DNA of 31,057 nucleotides from JAOTYV01 sp041557595 (GCA_041557595.1 JBFFGE010000031.1:1-31057), one strand, 5' to 3'; positions 13,132 to 21,301 are shown, numbered from the stretch's first letter. Made by a program: numbers and translations. Notes: a model not told the origin generated them from the letters alone.

Positions 13132-15822
13132 ATGACCAGCAACGACAGCCTTAAAAGCAAGAAGAGCCTCACGGTAGGCGGCACCGCATACGCCTATTAC
13201 AGCCTGGCCGCCGCCGAAGCGGCCGGCGCCGGCGATTTCTCCCGCCTGCCCTATTCGCTGAAGGTGCTGGCCGAGAACCTGCTGCGCAACGAGGACGGCA
13301 AGGCGGTCACGCTCGACGACGTCAGGGCGCTCGGCCAATGGACCGCGACGAAGACCTCGGACCGGGAAATCGGCTATCACCCGACCCGCGTCATCATGCC
13401 CGACGCGTCGGGCATTCCCCTGCTCGCCGACATGTCCGCCATGCGCGACGCCATGGTGCGGCTCGGCGGCGATCCCACGGCGATCAATCCGCGGACGCCG
13501 ATCGACTTCATCGTCGACCACTCGGTTATCGCCGAGTTCACAGGCTCGGCCGACGCGAAGGAAAAGAATCTCGATATCGAATATGAGCGTAACCGCGAAC
13601 GCTTCGCCTTCCTGAAATGGGCGCACCAGACCTACAAGAACATCCGCATCGTGCCCCCCGGCAAGGGGATCATGCATCAGATCAACCTGGAATATCTCGG
13701 GCGCGTGGTCTGGAGCGACGCGGTCGACGGCGAGATGACTGCCTATCCCGACTGCCTGATCGGCATGGACAGCCACACCCCGATGATCAACGCGCTCGGG
13801 ATCCTCGGCTGGGGCATGGGCGGCCTCGAAGCCGGCGCGGCGATGATGGGCCAGCCGGTCTCGATGGTGATCCCGGAAGTCATCGGCTGCCGCATGACCG
13901 GACGCCTGCCCGAAGGCACGACGGCGACCGATCTGGTGCTGACCGTGACGCAGGCGTTGCGCAAGAAGGGCGTGGTGCAGAAATTCGTCGAATATTGCGG
14001 CGACGGGCTCGATACGCTGACCCTGACCGACCGCGCGACGGTCGCCAACATGTCACCGGAATACGGCGCGACGGTCGGCTACTTCCCGGTCGACGAAGAA
14101 ACGCTCCGCTATCTGCACCTGACCGGCCGGTCGGAAGAGCAGGTCGCGCTGGTCGAGGCCTATACCCGCGAACAGGGCATGTTCCGGGCAGCCGGCGCGC
14201 CGGAACCGGTCTTCACCGACGTCATCGAGATCGATCTCGGTGCGGTGGAAACCAGCCTGGCCGGCCCGTCGCGGCCGTATCAGCGCACCCCGCTGGCGCA
14301 GGTCCCCGCGAGCTTCGCCGAGGCGCTCAAGGAGCAGCGCGGCGACACCGCCGGCAAGCAAAAGCCGGTGCCGGTGGCGGGCAAGGACTTTACGCTGGGC
14401 CACGGATCGGTGGCGATCGCCGCGATCACCAGCTGCACCAACACGTCGAACCCGGCGGTACTGATCGGCGCCGGCCTGCTGGCGCGCAAGGCGATCGCCA
14501 ACGGGCTGACCACCAAGCCCTGGGTCAAGACCTCGCTCGCGCCGGGCTCGACCATCGTCGGCGACTATCTCGCCGCGTCGGGCCTACAGAAAGATTTGGA
14601 CCAACTCGGCTATCAGATCGTGGGCTTCGGCTGCATGACCTGCATGGGCGCGTCCGGCCCGCTGGACCCGGCCATTGAGGCCGCCATCGCCGACAACGAA
14701 CTGGTCGCGGGCGCGGTGCTGTCCGGCAACCGCAATTTCGAGGCGCGTATCCACCCGCTCTGCCGGGTCAACTATCTGGCCTCGCCGCCGCTCGTCGTCG
14801 CCTATGCGCTGGCCGGCACGCTCGACATCAACCTGCGCGAGGACCCGCTGGGCGAGGACCAGGACGGCAAGCCGGTCTACCTTGCCGATATCTGGCCGAC
14901 CGGCGCGGAAATTCAACAGATGATCGCCGACTCCGTGACACGCGAACGCTTCTCCAAGGGCTACGCCACCGTGCTCGACGGCGGTCCGCAATGGGATGCG
15001 CTGCAGGCCGGCGGCGGCGCGACCTTCGACTGGGACTCAGCCAGCACTTATCTGCGCCAGCCGCCCTACTTCCTCGAAACCGAACCCGCGCTGGAGCCGG
15101 TCCGCGACATCCGCGGCGCGCGCGCGCTGATCATGGCCGGCGACATGACGACCACCGACCACATTTCGCCGGTCAGCGTCATCGGCCCGGACAGTTCGGC
15201 GGGCCAATATCTCATTGGCGAGAAGGTCGACCCGAAGGACTTCAACAACTTCATGACGCGCCGCGCCAACCACGAAGTGATGATCCGCGGCACCTTCGCG
15301 AACATCCGCTTCAAGAACGAGCTGGCGCCCGGCACCGAAGGCGGTTTCACCCGTCACATGCCGGACGGTGAACAGACCTCCGTGTTCGACGCCGCACTCC
15401 GCTACCGCAAGGAGGGCGTGCCGCTGGTCGTCATCGGCGGCAAGGAATACGGCACCGGATCGTCGCGCGATTGGGCCGCCAAGGGAACGCAGCTGCTGGG
15501 TATCCGCGCCGTCATCGCCGAAGGGCTCGAGCGCATCCACCGCTCGAACCTTGTCGGCATGGGGGTGATGCCGCTGCAGTTCAAGGACGGCGTCAACCGG
15601 CACACGCTGAAGCTCGACGGCAGCGAGACCTATGACATCACCGGATTGGAAGACGGGCTGACACCGCGCATGGACGTGGCCTGCCGCATCACCCGCGCCG
15701 ACGGATCGACGGAGGACATCACGTTGCTGTGCCGCCTCGATACGGCGGTCGAGGTGGAATACTTCCAGCACGGCGGCATGCTGCACTACGTGCTGCGCCA
15801 GGCACTGGGGGAGGCAGCGTAA
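13132..15822 (+). CDS. acnA: aconitate hydratase, AcnA/IRP1 type
   Basis: An 896-residue monomeric aconitase with GGAGAG upstream of the ATG. The 4Fe-4S ligands are C435 (SCTNTSNP), C501 and C504 (GCMTCMG), identical in numbering to E. coli AcnA. Other signatures are MDSHTPMINALGILGWGMGGLEAGAAMMGQP, TTDHISP and the swivel-domain YGTGSSRDWAAKG. It interconverts citrate and isocitrate via cis-aconitate, or acts on a related tricarboxylate. Two positions differ from what I remember of typical AcnA: A507 where GNSG usually has Asn, and DMTTTDHISPVSVIG where DSVTTDHISPAG is usual. Divergence from a LysR gene and proximity to three ICL/PEPM lyases suggest a catabolic rather than purely TCA role, but standard aconitase activity is equally possible. 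Confidence 0.9.
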   Translation: MTSNDSLKSKKSLTVGGTAYAYYSLAAAEAAGAGDFSRLPYSLKVLAENLLRNEDGKAVTLDDVRALGQWTATKTSDREIGYHPTRVIMPDASGIPLLADMSAMRDAMVRLGGDPTAINPRTPIDFIVDHSVIAEFTGSADAKEKNLDIEYERNRERFAFLKWAHQTYKNIRIVPPGKGIMHQINLEYLGRVVWSDAVDGEMTAYPDCLIGMDSHTPMINALGILGWGMGGLEAGAAMMGQPVSMVIPEVIGCRMTGRLPEGTTATDLVLTVTQALRKKGVVQKFVEYCGDGLDTLTLTDRATVANMSPEYGATVGYFPVDEETLRYLHLTGRSEEQVALVEAYTREQGMFRAAGAPEPVFTDVIEIDLGAVETSLAGPSRPYQRTPLAQVPASFAEALKEQRGDTAGKQKPVPVAGKDFTLGHGSVAIAAITSCTNTSNPAVLIGAGLLARKAIANGLTTKPWVKTSLAPGSTIVGDYLAASGLQKDLDQLGYQIVGFGCMTCMGASGPLDPAIEAAIADNELVAGAVLSGNRNFEARIHPLCRVNYLASPPLVVAYALAGTLDINLREDPLGEDQDGKPVYLADIWPTGAEIQQMIADSVTRERFSKGYATVLDGGPQWDALQAGGGATFDWDSASTYLRQPPYFLETEPALEPVRDIRGARALIMAGDMTTTDHISPVSVIGPDSSAGQYLIGEKVDPKDFNNFMTRRANHEVMIRGTFANIRFKNELAPGTEGGFTRHMPDGEQTSVFDAALRYRKEGVPLVVIGGKEYGTGSSRDWAAKGTQLLGIRAVIAEGLERIHRSNLVGMGVMPLQFKDGVNRHTLKLDGSETYDITGLEDGLTPRMDVACRITRADGSTEDITLLCRLDTAVEVEYFQHGGMLHYVLRQALGEAA

Positions 15823-15831
15823 GGCCGCCGG

Positions 15832-15936
15832 TTATTTGCGCTTGCTCTGACCCGCGGTCACGCTGCCGATCACCACGACAAAAGCAACGAACAGCACCAG
15901 GACCATTGTCAGATAGGCGATTTCACCTTCGGTCAT
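15832..15936 (-). CDS. 34-residue single-span membrane protein
   Basis: A short open frame on the minus strand, 34 codons plus TAA. It starts at ATG with GGAAG four bases upstream. Translation gives an acidic N-terminus (MTEGEIAY), one hydrophobic helix (about residues 8-26, LTMVLVLFVAFVVVIGSVT) and a basic tail (QSKRK). This is a textbook small inner-membrane protein with the N-terminus outside by the positive-inside rule. It is convergent with the aconitase (9 bp apart), and a perfect FNR/FixK box lies about 150 bp upstream. Small proteins of this shape occur beside respiratory oxidases as accessory subunits, but I cannot assign this one. Confidence 0.65.
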   Translation of the reverse strand: MTEGEIAYLTMVLVLFVAFVVVIGSVTAGQSKRK

Positions 15937-16086
15937 TGACTTCCAATCCACGGAACACGCGCCGGAGGACCGGGAACACGCAAACAGGACGGGGTGGCGA
16001 TCGACCGCCTCCCTGTCCCCGTTTCACAACACTCGGAGGGCCTGACGGCCTGTTTGCAAGCGTGCCGGAGGCGGGAAGTCGCAACA

Positions 16087-16100
16087 TTGATTTGGATCAA
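16087..16100. promoter_or_regulatory. FNR/FixK-type binding site
   Basis: TTGATTTGGATCAA is a perfect match to TTGAT-N4-ATCAA, the site of Crp/Fnr-family oxygen regulators (Fnr, FnrN, FixK). The nearest gene transcribed away from it is the 34-residue membrane protein on the minus strand; the nearest rightward gene is over 2 kb away. I could not find a clear -10 element at the expected distance. Confidence 0.65.
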
Positions 16101-16208
16101 CCCGACCGATCCGCCTGAACGGGCGGGCCCCCATCGCGATAGGAAGTGGCGGTCGAGGATTGCCGAAAAGATGCGGCCGGCGCCGGGAGTTCGGACCAAA
16201 TCAACCTG

Positions 16209-16232
16209 CCTTTAATTGGAGTCAATTAAGGG
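16209..16232. repeat. AT-rich inverted repeat
   Basis: CCTTTAATTG and CAATTAAGGG flank the 4-base loop GAGT. The arms pair over ten positions with one G-T pair. It could be an operator dyad or part of the PilZ transcript end. Confidence 0.4.
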
Positions 16233-16272
16233 CTGAAAAGTTGATAGATTCTGTGAAGATAGAGCAGTTTAT

Positions 16273-16292
16273 GTGCGCCCAAATGGGCGCAC
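16273..16292 (-). terminator. hairpin behind the PilZ gene
   Basis: GTGCGCCCA-AA-TGGGCGCAC is a perfect 9-bp stem beginning six bases after the PilZ stop codon on the minus strand. It is followed by ATAAAC rather than a T-run, so termination would be weak or factor-dependent. Confidence 0.45.
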
Positions 16293-16298
16293 GCCGCC

Positions 16299-16595
16299 CT
16301 AGAAGATGAAGGTGACGCCCAACTCCGTCTCGTCCCGATGGACGACCTTGCACCGCACCGTCAGATTGTGTTCGAGCTGAAGGTCGAATTTCTCCGGTAG
16401 CAAGCTCACATCCTCGGGCCGCAACCGGGCGCCGTATTCCGATAAATCGACGACAAAACAGCGCATTGCGGCGTCTTCGCCGTAAATCAACCGGCACCGC
16501 CGCAACGACCGGATGCGCTCGTCGCCGCGCCGCTCATCGCGCTCCCCTTTCAGGACCGAGATGAAATCGTCCAATCTGCTCAATGGGTCGGTCAT
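16299..16595 (-). CDS. PilZ-domain protein (predicted c-di-GMP receptor)
   Basis: A 98-residue single-domain protein when started at the ATG at 16595; a TTG 27 codons upstream is possible but adds unconserved sequence. The PilZ signature is present: RxxxR (R29 to R33, in RSLRRCR) and DxSxxG (D50-LSEYG55), then the beta-barrel strands ARLRPED, FDLQLEHNLTVRCKVVHRDETELGVTF. Both motifs needed to bind cyclic di-GMP are intact, so it is probably a cytoplasmic receptor altering motility, polysaccharide or envelope functions. It stands alone between two terminator-like structures. Its partner is not evident. Confidence 0.8.
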   Translation of the reverse strand: MTDPLSRLDDFISVLKGERDERRGDERIRSLRRCRLIYGEDAAMRCFVVDLSEYGARLRPEDVSLLPEKFDLQLEHNLTVRCKVVHRDETELGVTFIF

Positions 16596-16631
16596 GCGCG
16601 GCAAAGTAGAGCTAAAGTATTTAAAAAATGG

Positions 16632-16660
16632 TTTAATCCGTAATCTCGGCGGTTTGCCAA
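16632..16660 (-). promoter_or_regulatory. candidate promoter of the PilZ gene
   Basis: On the minus strand TTGGCA (16660-16655) is separated by 17 bp from ATTAAA (16637-16632). The -35 matches TTGACA at five of six positions and the -10 at only three of six. It lies just downstream of the SDR terminator and 37 bp before the PilZ start. Confidence 0.3.
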
Positions 16661-16674
16661 TGCGGCCAAAATGC

Positions 16675-16710
16675 AAAAAAATGCCCGCCGGAATTTGGTT
16701 CCGGCGGGCA
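16675..16710 (-). terminator. rho-independent terminator of the SDR gene
   Basis: On the minus strand TGCCCGCCGGAA, a 5-base loop and TTCCGGCGGGCA form a perfect 12-bp GC-rich stem followed at once by seven T residues. It lies 110 bp past the SDR stop codon and separates it from the PilZ gene. This is the clearest terminator in the window. Confidence 0.88.
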
Positions 16711-16819
16711 GTTCCATTTCAGGAAGAAAGCCAGGGAGGCTCATAGTCTTTATAACGAGCCCTACCGGCGGATGGGGTTACGGAAGGATGAAATTTTTGT
16801 CGTTCCCACCGACGCCGCG

Positions 16820-17608
16820 TCACATCACCGGACTCATGCCGCCATCCACATTGATCGCGCAGCCCGTGATGAAGGATCCCGCGTCGGAACACAGGAAACA
16901 GGTCATGTTGGCGAATTCCCCGGCCGTGCCGAGCCGACCCAGGGGCAGCTTCATGTCCTTCGCCATCGTGTCGAGATATTGCTCGTAGGTCTGTGATTTG
17001 TCGGTGGCTTCCCACCGGTTGAGCCATTGATCGCTCTCGATCCGGCCGACCAGCAGCCCATTGACCAGCACGTTGTGGGGCGCGCCCTCGCCCGCCATCA
17101 CCTTGGTCAGCGCCATGCCGGCGGCGCGCGACACCGCCGTCGGCGCACCGCCGCCCGGCGGCGCTTTCGCACCTGTGTTGAGCACGTTGATAATACGGCC
17201 CCATTTACGCTCGATCATGCCCGGCATGGTGAGCCGCGCGGTCCGGATCGCGCCGTAGAATTTGAGGCCGAGATCCAGATCCCAAAGCTCGTCGGTAATT
17301 TCCAAAAACGGCATGCGGCGCGACGTGCCTGCGTTATTCACCAGGATATCGACCGGCCCGAGCTCCTTTTCCACGGTTTTGACCAGCCGCTCGATGTCTT
17401 CCGCACTACCCGCGTCGGCGGTGCAGCCGCAGACCTTGCCGCTGCCGGCGGCCTCGACCTCCTTGACCGTCGCGGCCACCATATCGGCGCGCCGTCCGGT
17501 CACGCAGACATGCGCGCCCGAAGCCGCGAAATTCAGCGCCATGGCGCGCCCGAGGCCCCGGCTGCTGCCGGTGATCAGCGCCACCCTCCCGTCCATCCTG
17601 CAATCCAT
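16820..17608 (-). CDS. SDR-family protein with substituted catalytic residues
   Basis: A 262-residue Rossmann-fold protein with GGGAGAG before its ATG. The cofactor motif TGSSRGLG (13-20) and NNAG (91-94) are intact. The catalytic triad is not: aligning SRAAG with the usual SKAG puts T157 at the tyrosine and R161 at the lysine position, and the serine position is N144 (in NVLNTGAK). It ends with the usual FLCSDAGSFITGCAINVDGG. I recall a described BKR-like SDR subgroup lacking a perfect tetrad, which may be its home. It may bind NAD(P) without classic dehydrogenase chemistry. It has its own strong terminator, and lies 54 bp downstream of the ArsC-like gene on the same strand. Confidence 0.82.
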   Translation of the reverse strand: MDCRMDGRVALITGSSRGLGRAMALNFAASGAHVCVTGRRADMVAATVKEVEAAGSGKVCGCTADAGSAEDIERLVKTVEKELGPVDILVNNAGTSRRMPFLEITDELWDLDLGLKFYGAIRTARLTMPGMIERKWGRIINVLNTGAKAPPGGGAPTAVSRAAGMALTKVMAGEGAPHNVLVNGLLVGRIESDQWLNRWEATDKSQTYEQYLDTMAKDMKLPLGRLGTAGEFANMTCFLCSDAGSFITGCAINVDGGMSPVM

Positions 17609-17662
17609 TGTCTCTCCCTTTCGTTTCTCGTGTCGATTAATTCGAAATGCAATTTCTGCTGG

Positions 17663-18013
17663 CTAGCGGGCCGCCAGCAACGCCTGCTGTTCCGCTTCCT
17701 TGAAGCCGATAAGATAAGTGCCGCCGAGATCGAAGACCGGACGCTTGATCAGCGCCGGATGCTCCCGCATGAGGGCGACCGATTTCGCGTCGTCCGCCGC
17801 CGCCGTCTCGGCCGCCGGCAGTTTCCGCCACGTCGTGCCCCGCTTGTTGAGCACCGTGTCGACGCCGAGCGCGGCAATCCACTCATCCAGCGCGTCGGCC
17901 GGCAATCCATCGACCCGAAAATCGTGAAACCGGGCCTCGATCCCCTCCGCGGCGAGCCACTTCATCGCCTTGCGGCAGGTGTCGCAATTCTTAATGACGT
18001 ATACGGTAATCAT
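17663..18013 (-). CDS. ArsC/Spx family protein (YffB-like)
   Basis: A 116-residue thioredoxin-fold protein of the ArsC/YffB type. The start is taken at the ATG opening MITVYVIKNCDTCRKAMKWL, because the 62 residues upstream in the same frame are unlike the family. The CxxC pair C10/C13 followed by R14 K15 sits at the expected place, then NKRGTTWRKL and the IKRPVFDLGG segment with the conserved arginine. Related proteins are arsenate reductases, Spx-like regulators and YffB, a glutathione-dependent thiol reductase of unclear role. No arsenic gene is nearby, so YffB-like thiol chemistry is more likely than arsenate detoxification. Confidence 0.85.
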   Translation of the reverse strand: MITVYVIKNCDTCRKAMKWLAAEGIEARFHDFRVDGLPADALDEWIAALGVDTVLNKRGTTWRKLPAAETAAADDAKSVALMREHPALIKRPVFDLGGTYLIGFKEAEQQALLAAR

Positions 18014-18277
18014 CGTCGAACCCCCACCCGTCGCTGCCTTTTGCACCGCCTCCAGCATGGACAGGCGGTCGGACGAGTCAAGGCGGATCGGCCGGCAAAG
18101 GCGCGTTTTCTGCGGCTTGGAAACCCTGCCGGACGCCTGAACCAGGGCCGGATTTGTGGCCCCCGAAATCGGCCCGCCAATGCCACAGGCTTGCCCCAAT
18201 TCGTTAATCTTTGGGGAATATCCTGCGTGTTATCAAGGCATCGACCTTAACAAGACTGCGATCCAGATCATCTGCCC

Positions 18278-20215
18278 ATGGCTCGGTTCCTCAATAAAAA
18301 TTTCATCCTGAGCCTGTTGGCCGCGGTCGCCTTGACCACCATCGTTGCGTTTTTCCTGCCCTACTGGTTGCCGCCGATCCGGGCGCTAGAATACGCCGTC
18401 GAAGATTGGCGGGCCGCTCTCCTGCGCGCGCCGGAGCCGCAAAGCCGGGATGTGATCGTGGTCGCCGCGGACGCCGAGACCTTCGAAACGCTGCCCTATA
18501 AATCGCCGGTCGACCGGGCGCTGCTGGCGCGGGCCTTGGCCAATATCGCCGCCGCGGGGCCTCGCGCCATCGGCCTTGTCCAGACCTTCACCGGCCCGAC
18601 CGAAACGGACAAGGATGCCGCGCTTCAACAAGTTCTGCGCAATACAACGGTGCCGCTGGTCGTCGAGACGCCGGGGGCGACAGCGCCGCTGACGGCCACC
18701 CAGCGCGCATACGAGCGCGAATATACCGAAGGCCTTGTTACCGGCACGGACACGCTCGGCATCGATGGCGCGGACGGAACGGTTCGCTGGAGTCATCCCG
18801 GCGAAGAGTTGAATGGCAAATGGCATCCGGGTTTTGCCAGTGGGCTTGCGGGTCAGGCCGGCGTAAATCCGACGCGCCATGTCTTTCGCCTCGCCTATCA
18901 CGGAACGCCGAACGAGAACACCCGGCCGTTTCTGACCATCGCGCTGCACACGGCCGCCGGACTGCCGCCAAAATGGTTTGCCGGTAAGGTCGTGCTGATC
19001 GGTGTCGACGATCCCGAAAACCGCGTCCATCGCGTCGCCGGACACAGCGGCAGCGAACGGCTTTCACACTTGTCGATCAAGGCGCATGCCACCGCCCAAC
19101 TGCTGGCGGGACGCGCCGCCGATGTGCCTACTGAATTTACGACCTTGCTCACCATTTTTCTGTTCGCGTCGGTTGCGTCGGCCCTCGCGACACTGCGCTT
19201 CCGTACACCGATCCGGCTCGCCGTCGGCGCCGGCGGTCTGACGGCGCTGGTCGCCGCCGATGTCGGACTGACCTGGACCACCGGAATCGCACTCCCGGTG
19301 CTGATGCCCGCCCTCGCCTTCGCCGCTTCCTATGGACAGACCAACGCCGCGGTACGCCGCTTCACCCGCAGCCGCCGGGACTATTTGCGCGACCGGTTCG
19401 GCGAACGCACCTCCGCCGACATGGTGCGTCAACTCGTCGCCGATCCCGAACGCGCCGGGCTCGAAGGGGCGCAGCAGGCGGTGACCGTGCTGATCAGCAA
19501 TATGAACGCGTTTTCGCAACTCGCCGACAGCCTGCGGCCGGAGGAGCTGATCTCGATCTTGAACGGCTATCTCGAAGGCCTGTGCGCCATCGTCGCCGAG
19601 CATGATGGCATCGTCGACCGCATCGACACCGACTCCGTCGTAGTGGTATTCGGCGCGCCGCTGGAACAGCCCGACCACGGCAGCCGCGCCGTGCGCTGTG
19701 TCCTGGCAATGGATGAATTCGCGCTATCCTATCGCGAGCGCCGGGTTACCAGCATCGGCAAGATGGGACACACTCGTTTCGGCATCCATACGGGAAAGGC
19801 GATCACCGGAAATTTCGGCGGGAATGCGATCTTCTCCTATGGCGCCATCGGACAGACGGTGAGCCTCGCCGGCCGGCTCGAACAGGCGAACAAATCGCTC
19901 GGGACCCGCATTTGCATCAGCGTCGAGGCGGCCCGCGCGGCCTCCGACATCATCGTCCGGCGGATCGGCACGCTGCGCTGGGACAACAGCGACATGCAGG
20001 TCGACATCTTCGAGCCGCTCCCCGACTCCGCCAGCGACACGCCCCAGGTGGAGGCCTATATCCGCGCCTATCGCATGGTCATGCAGGACGATCCCGAAGC
20101 CGTCACCGAACTCGCGCGCGCGGCGAAAATCGCACCGGCCGACCCGCTTCCCAAGCTCTATCAATTCCGCCTGTCGCAGGGCAAGCCCGGCACGACGATC
20201 GTGCTGAAGGCGTAG
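18278..20215 (+). CDS. CHASE2-adenylate/guanylate cyclase-like membrane protein with altered active site
   Basis: A 645-residue protein: N-terminal membrane helix (about 9-30), periplasmic CHASE2 sensor (about 35-280, ending in WFAGKVVLIGVDD...AHATAQLL), three membrane helices (about 285-357) and a class III cyclase domain (about 395-590). Several nucleotide-binding positions deviate from the consensus: the first metal aspartate is N408 (LISNMNAF for LFSDIRGF); the second, D452, is kept (RIDTDSVVVVFG); the base-selecting aspartate is Q526 and the transition-state asparagine is S529 (AIGQTVSLAGRLE), with R533 kept. Catalysis of cAMP formation is therefore doubtful; it may be a receptor or have changed specificity. 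It stands alone, convergent with a TauD-like gene. Confidence 0.88.
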   Translation: MARFLNKNFILSLLAAVALTTIVAFFLPYWLPPIRALEYAVEDWRAALLRAPEPQSRDVIVVAADAETFETLPYKSPVDRALLARALANIAAAGPRAIGLVQTFTGPTETDKDAALQQVLRNTTVPLVVETPGATAPLTATQRAYEREYTEGLVTGTDTLGIDGADGTVRWSHPGEELNGKWHPGFASGLAGQAGVNPTRHVFRLAYHGTPNENTRPFLTIALHTAAGLPPKWFAGKVVLIGVDDPENRVHRVAGHSGSERLSHLSIKAHATAQLLAGRAADVPTEFTTLLTIFLFASVASALATLRFRTPIRLAVGAGGLTALVAADVGLTWTTGIALPVLMPALAFAASYGQTNAAVRRFTRSRRDYLRDRFGERTSADMVRQLVADPERAGLEGAQQAVTVLISNMNAFSQLADSLRPEELISILNGYLEGLCAIVAEHDGIVDRIDTDSVVVVFGAPLEQPDHGSRAVRCVLAMDEFALSYRERRVTSIGKMGHTRFGIHTGKAITGNFGGNAIFSYGAIGQTVSLAGRLEQANKSLGTRICISVEAARAASDIIVRRIGTLRWDNSDMQVDIFEPLPDSASDTPQVEAYIRAYRMVMQDDPEAVTELARAAKIAPADPLPKLYQFRLSQGKPGTTIVLKA

Positions 20216-20255
20216 CGCGGCCCGTCGCGCACCGAGATATACTAGTGCTGCCGGT

Positions 20256-21119
20256 CTAATACGGCCGGTCGCCGAGAATCACCGTGCGGTGCATCAGCCT
20301 GTGCTGTGAAGGATCGAAGGCGTCGCGGCGGTGCATGGCGCAACGGTTGTCCCACAGGATCATGTCGCCGAGCTGCCATTGCTGTGTCCAGCCGAACTCG
20401 GGATTGCCGGTCGCATGCGCCCACAGCGCATCGAGAAGCTCTTCGCTCTCCTCCACATCCATGTCCATGATGTAGGACCGCGCGCGGCGGCCGAGATAGA
20501 GCGCCTTGCGGCCGGTTTCCGGATGGGTGCGCGCGATCGGATGCACCGCACCGGGCACGTCGCGCACATCGCTGTAGTCGATATCCTCCAGCCCCTCCCG
20601 CACGCGGCCGGAACTGTTCTGGGTCTGGTCATGCTTGATCTTGCGGCCCTCGATGGCGCGACTCAGCGCGGCCGGCAACGTCTCGAGCGCGAGATACATG
20701 TTCAGGAACGCGGTATCGCCGCCGCCCTCCGGCACTTCCAGGGCGTGCAGCAAACTGCCGGTCGGCGGCAGGTCGAGGTAGGACATATCGGTGTGCCAGA
20801 CCAACTCGCCGCTGCCGAGCGACCCGGTCGGCTTGCCGTCGATCTCGATATTGGTGATGCGGCTCATTTCCGGGAACTCGGACATCCAGGGCTGCCCCGC
20901 GAAACGCGTATGCGGTGACAGGTCGAGCGCGCCGAAGCGCCGCGCAAAGTCGAGATGCGCCCGGTCGTCGAAATCCTGCCCGCGGAAGCGCAGCACGAGA
21001 TGATCGAGCCACGCCTGTTGGATCGCCGCAAACTGCGCATCGGTGACCGACCGGATATCGAAGCCGCCGACATCGGCCCCAAGCGCCGCGCCGGTGGGCG
21101 TGACAGTGATCTCTGACAT
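20256..21119 (-). CDS. TauD/TfdA-type Fe(II)/2-oxoglutarate dioxygenase (A)
   Basis: A 287-residue non-heme iron oxygenase. The start ATG has GGAG six bases upstream; an upstream in-frame extension of 55 residues is not family-like. Iron ligands are H109 and D111 (VWHTDMSY) and H263 (DNRCAMHRR). R274 binds the 2-oxoglutarate carboxylate at the H+11 spacing of TauD, with R278 also present. Family chemistry is hydroxylation that releases sulfite, an aldehyde or a chlorophenol-type fragment from a substrate, with decarboxylation of 2-oxoglutarate. No sulfonate ABC transporter is adjacent, so taurine is not implied. It is divergent from the neighbouring SDR gene across 182 bp. Confidence 0.9.
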   Translation of the reverse strand: MSEITVTPTGAALGADVGGFDIRSVTDAQFAAIQQAWLDHLVLRFRGQDFDDRAHLDFARRFGALDLSPHTRFAGQPWMSEFPEMSRITNIEIDGKPTGSLGSGELVWHTDMSYLDLPPTGSLLHALEVPEGGGDTAFLNMYLALETLPAALSRAIEGRKIKHDQTQNSSGRVREGLEDIDYSDVRDVPGAVHPIARTHPETGRKALYLGRRARSYIMDMDVEESEELLDALWAHATGNPEFGWTQQWQLGDMILWDNRCAMHRRDAFDPSQHRLMHRTVILGDRPY

Positions 21120-21301
21120 TCCGTTCTCCTTGGCGCGCAGCGGCGAAACGACCGCCGATTCAGGACACGGCCCGCGATGACGGGCCGGCGATTGAGTGCG
21201 ATGACCGATTATAGAATTCGCCGCCACCGCCGCAACACGGGCCGGTGCGCCGTTGGCCCGCGCGGTTGACAATGCGCCGTGCAACGCGAAACTTCGGGAC
21301 C

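Larger units (their letters stand above)
15937..16298. other. regulatory gap between the small membrane protein and PilZ genes
   Basis: No convincing gene lies in these 362 bp. Open frames on both strands have atypical composition and overlap regulatory signals. The stretch contains an FNR/FixK box (16087-16100), a small GGCC-TGAC-GGCC palindrome near 16040, an AT-rich inverted repeat (16209-16232) and a GC-rich hairpin (16273-16292). Confidence 0.6.

Noticed and set aside
15933..16215. Overlapping 73- and 88-codon open frames in the gap before PilZ
   Set aside because: Neither has a ribosome site or sensible composition, and both run through the FNR box region.
17663..18013. Assignment as arsenate reductase arsC
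   Set aside because: The CxxC thioredoxin-like form resembles YffB more than ArsC, and no ars gene is nearby.
20256..21119. Assignment as taurine dioxygenase tauD
   Set aside because: Family motifs are present, but no tauABC transporter or sulfonate-specific context exists, and two similar paralogs follow, so only the family is claimed.
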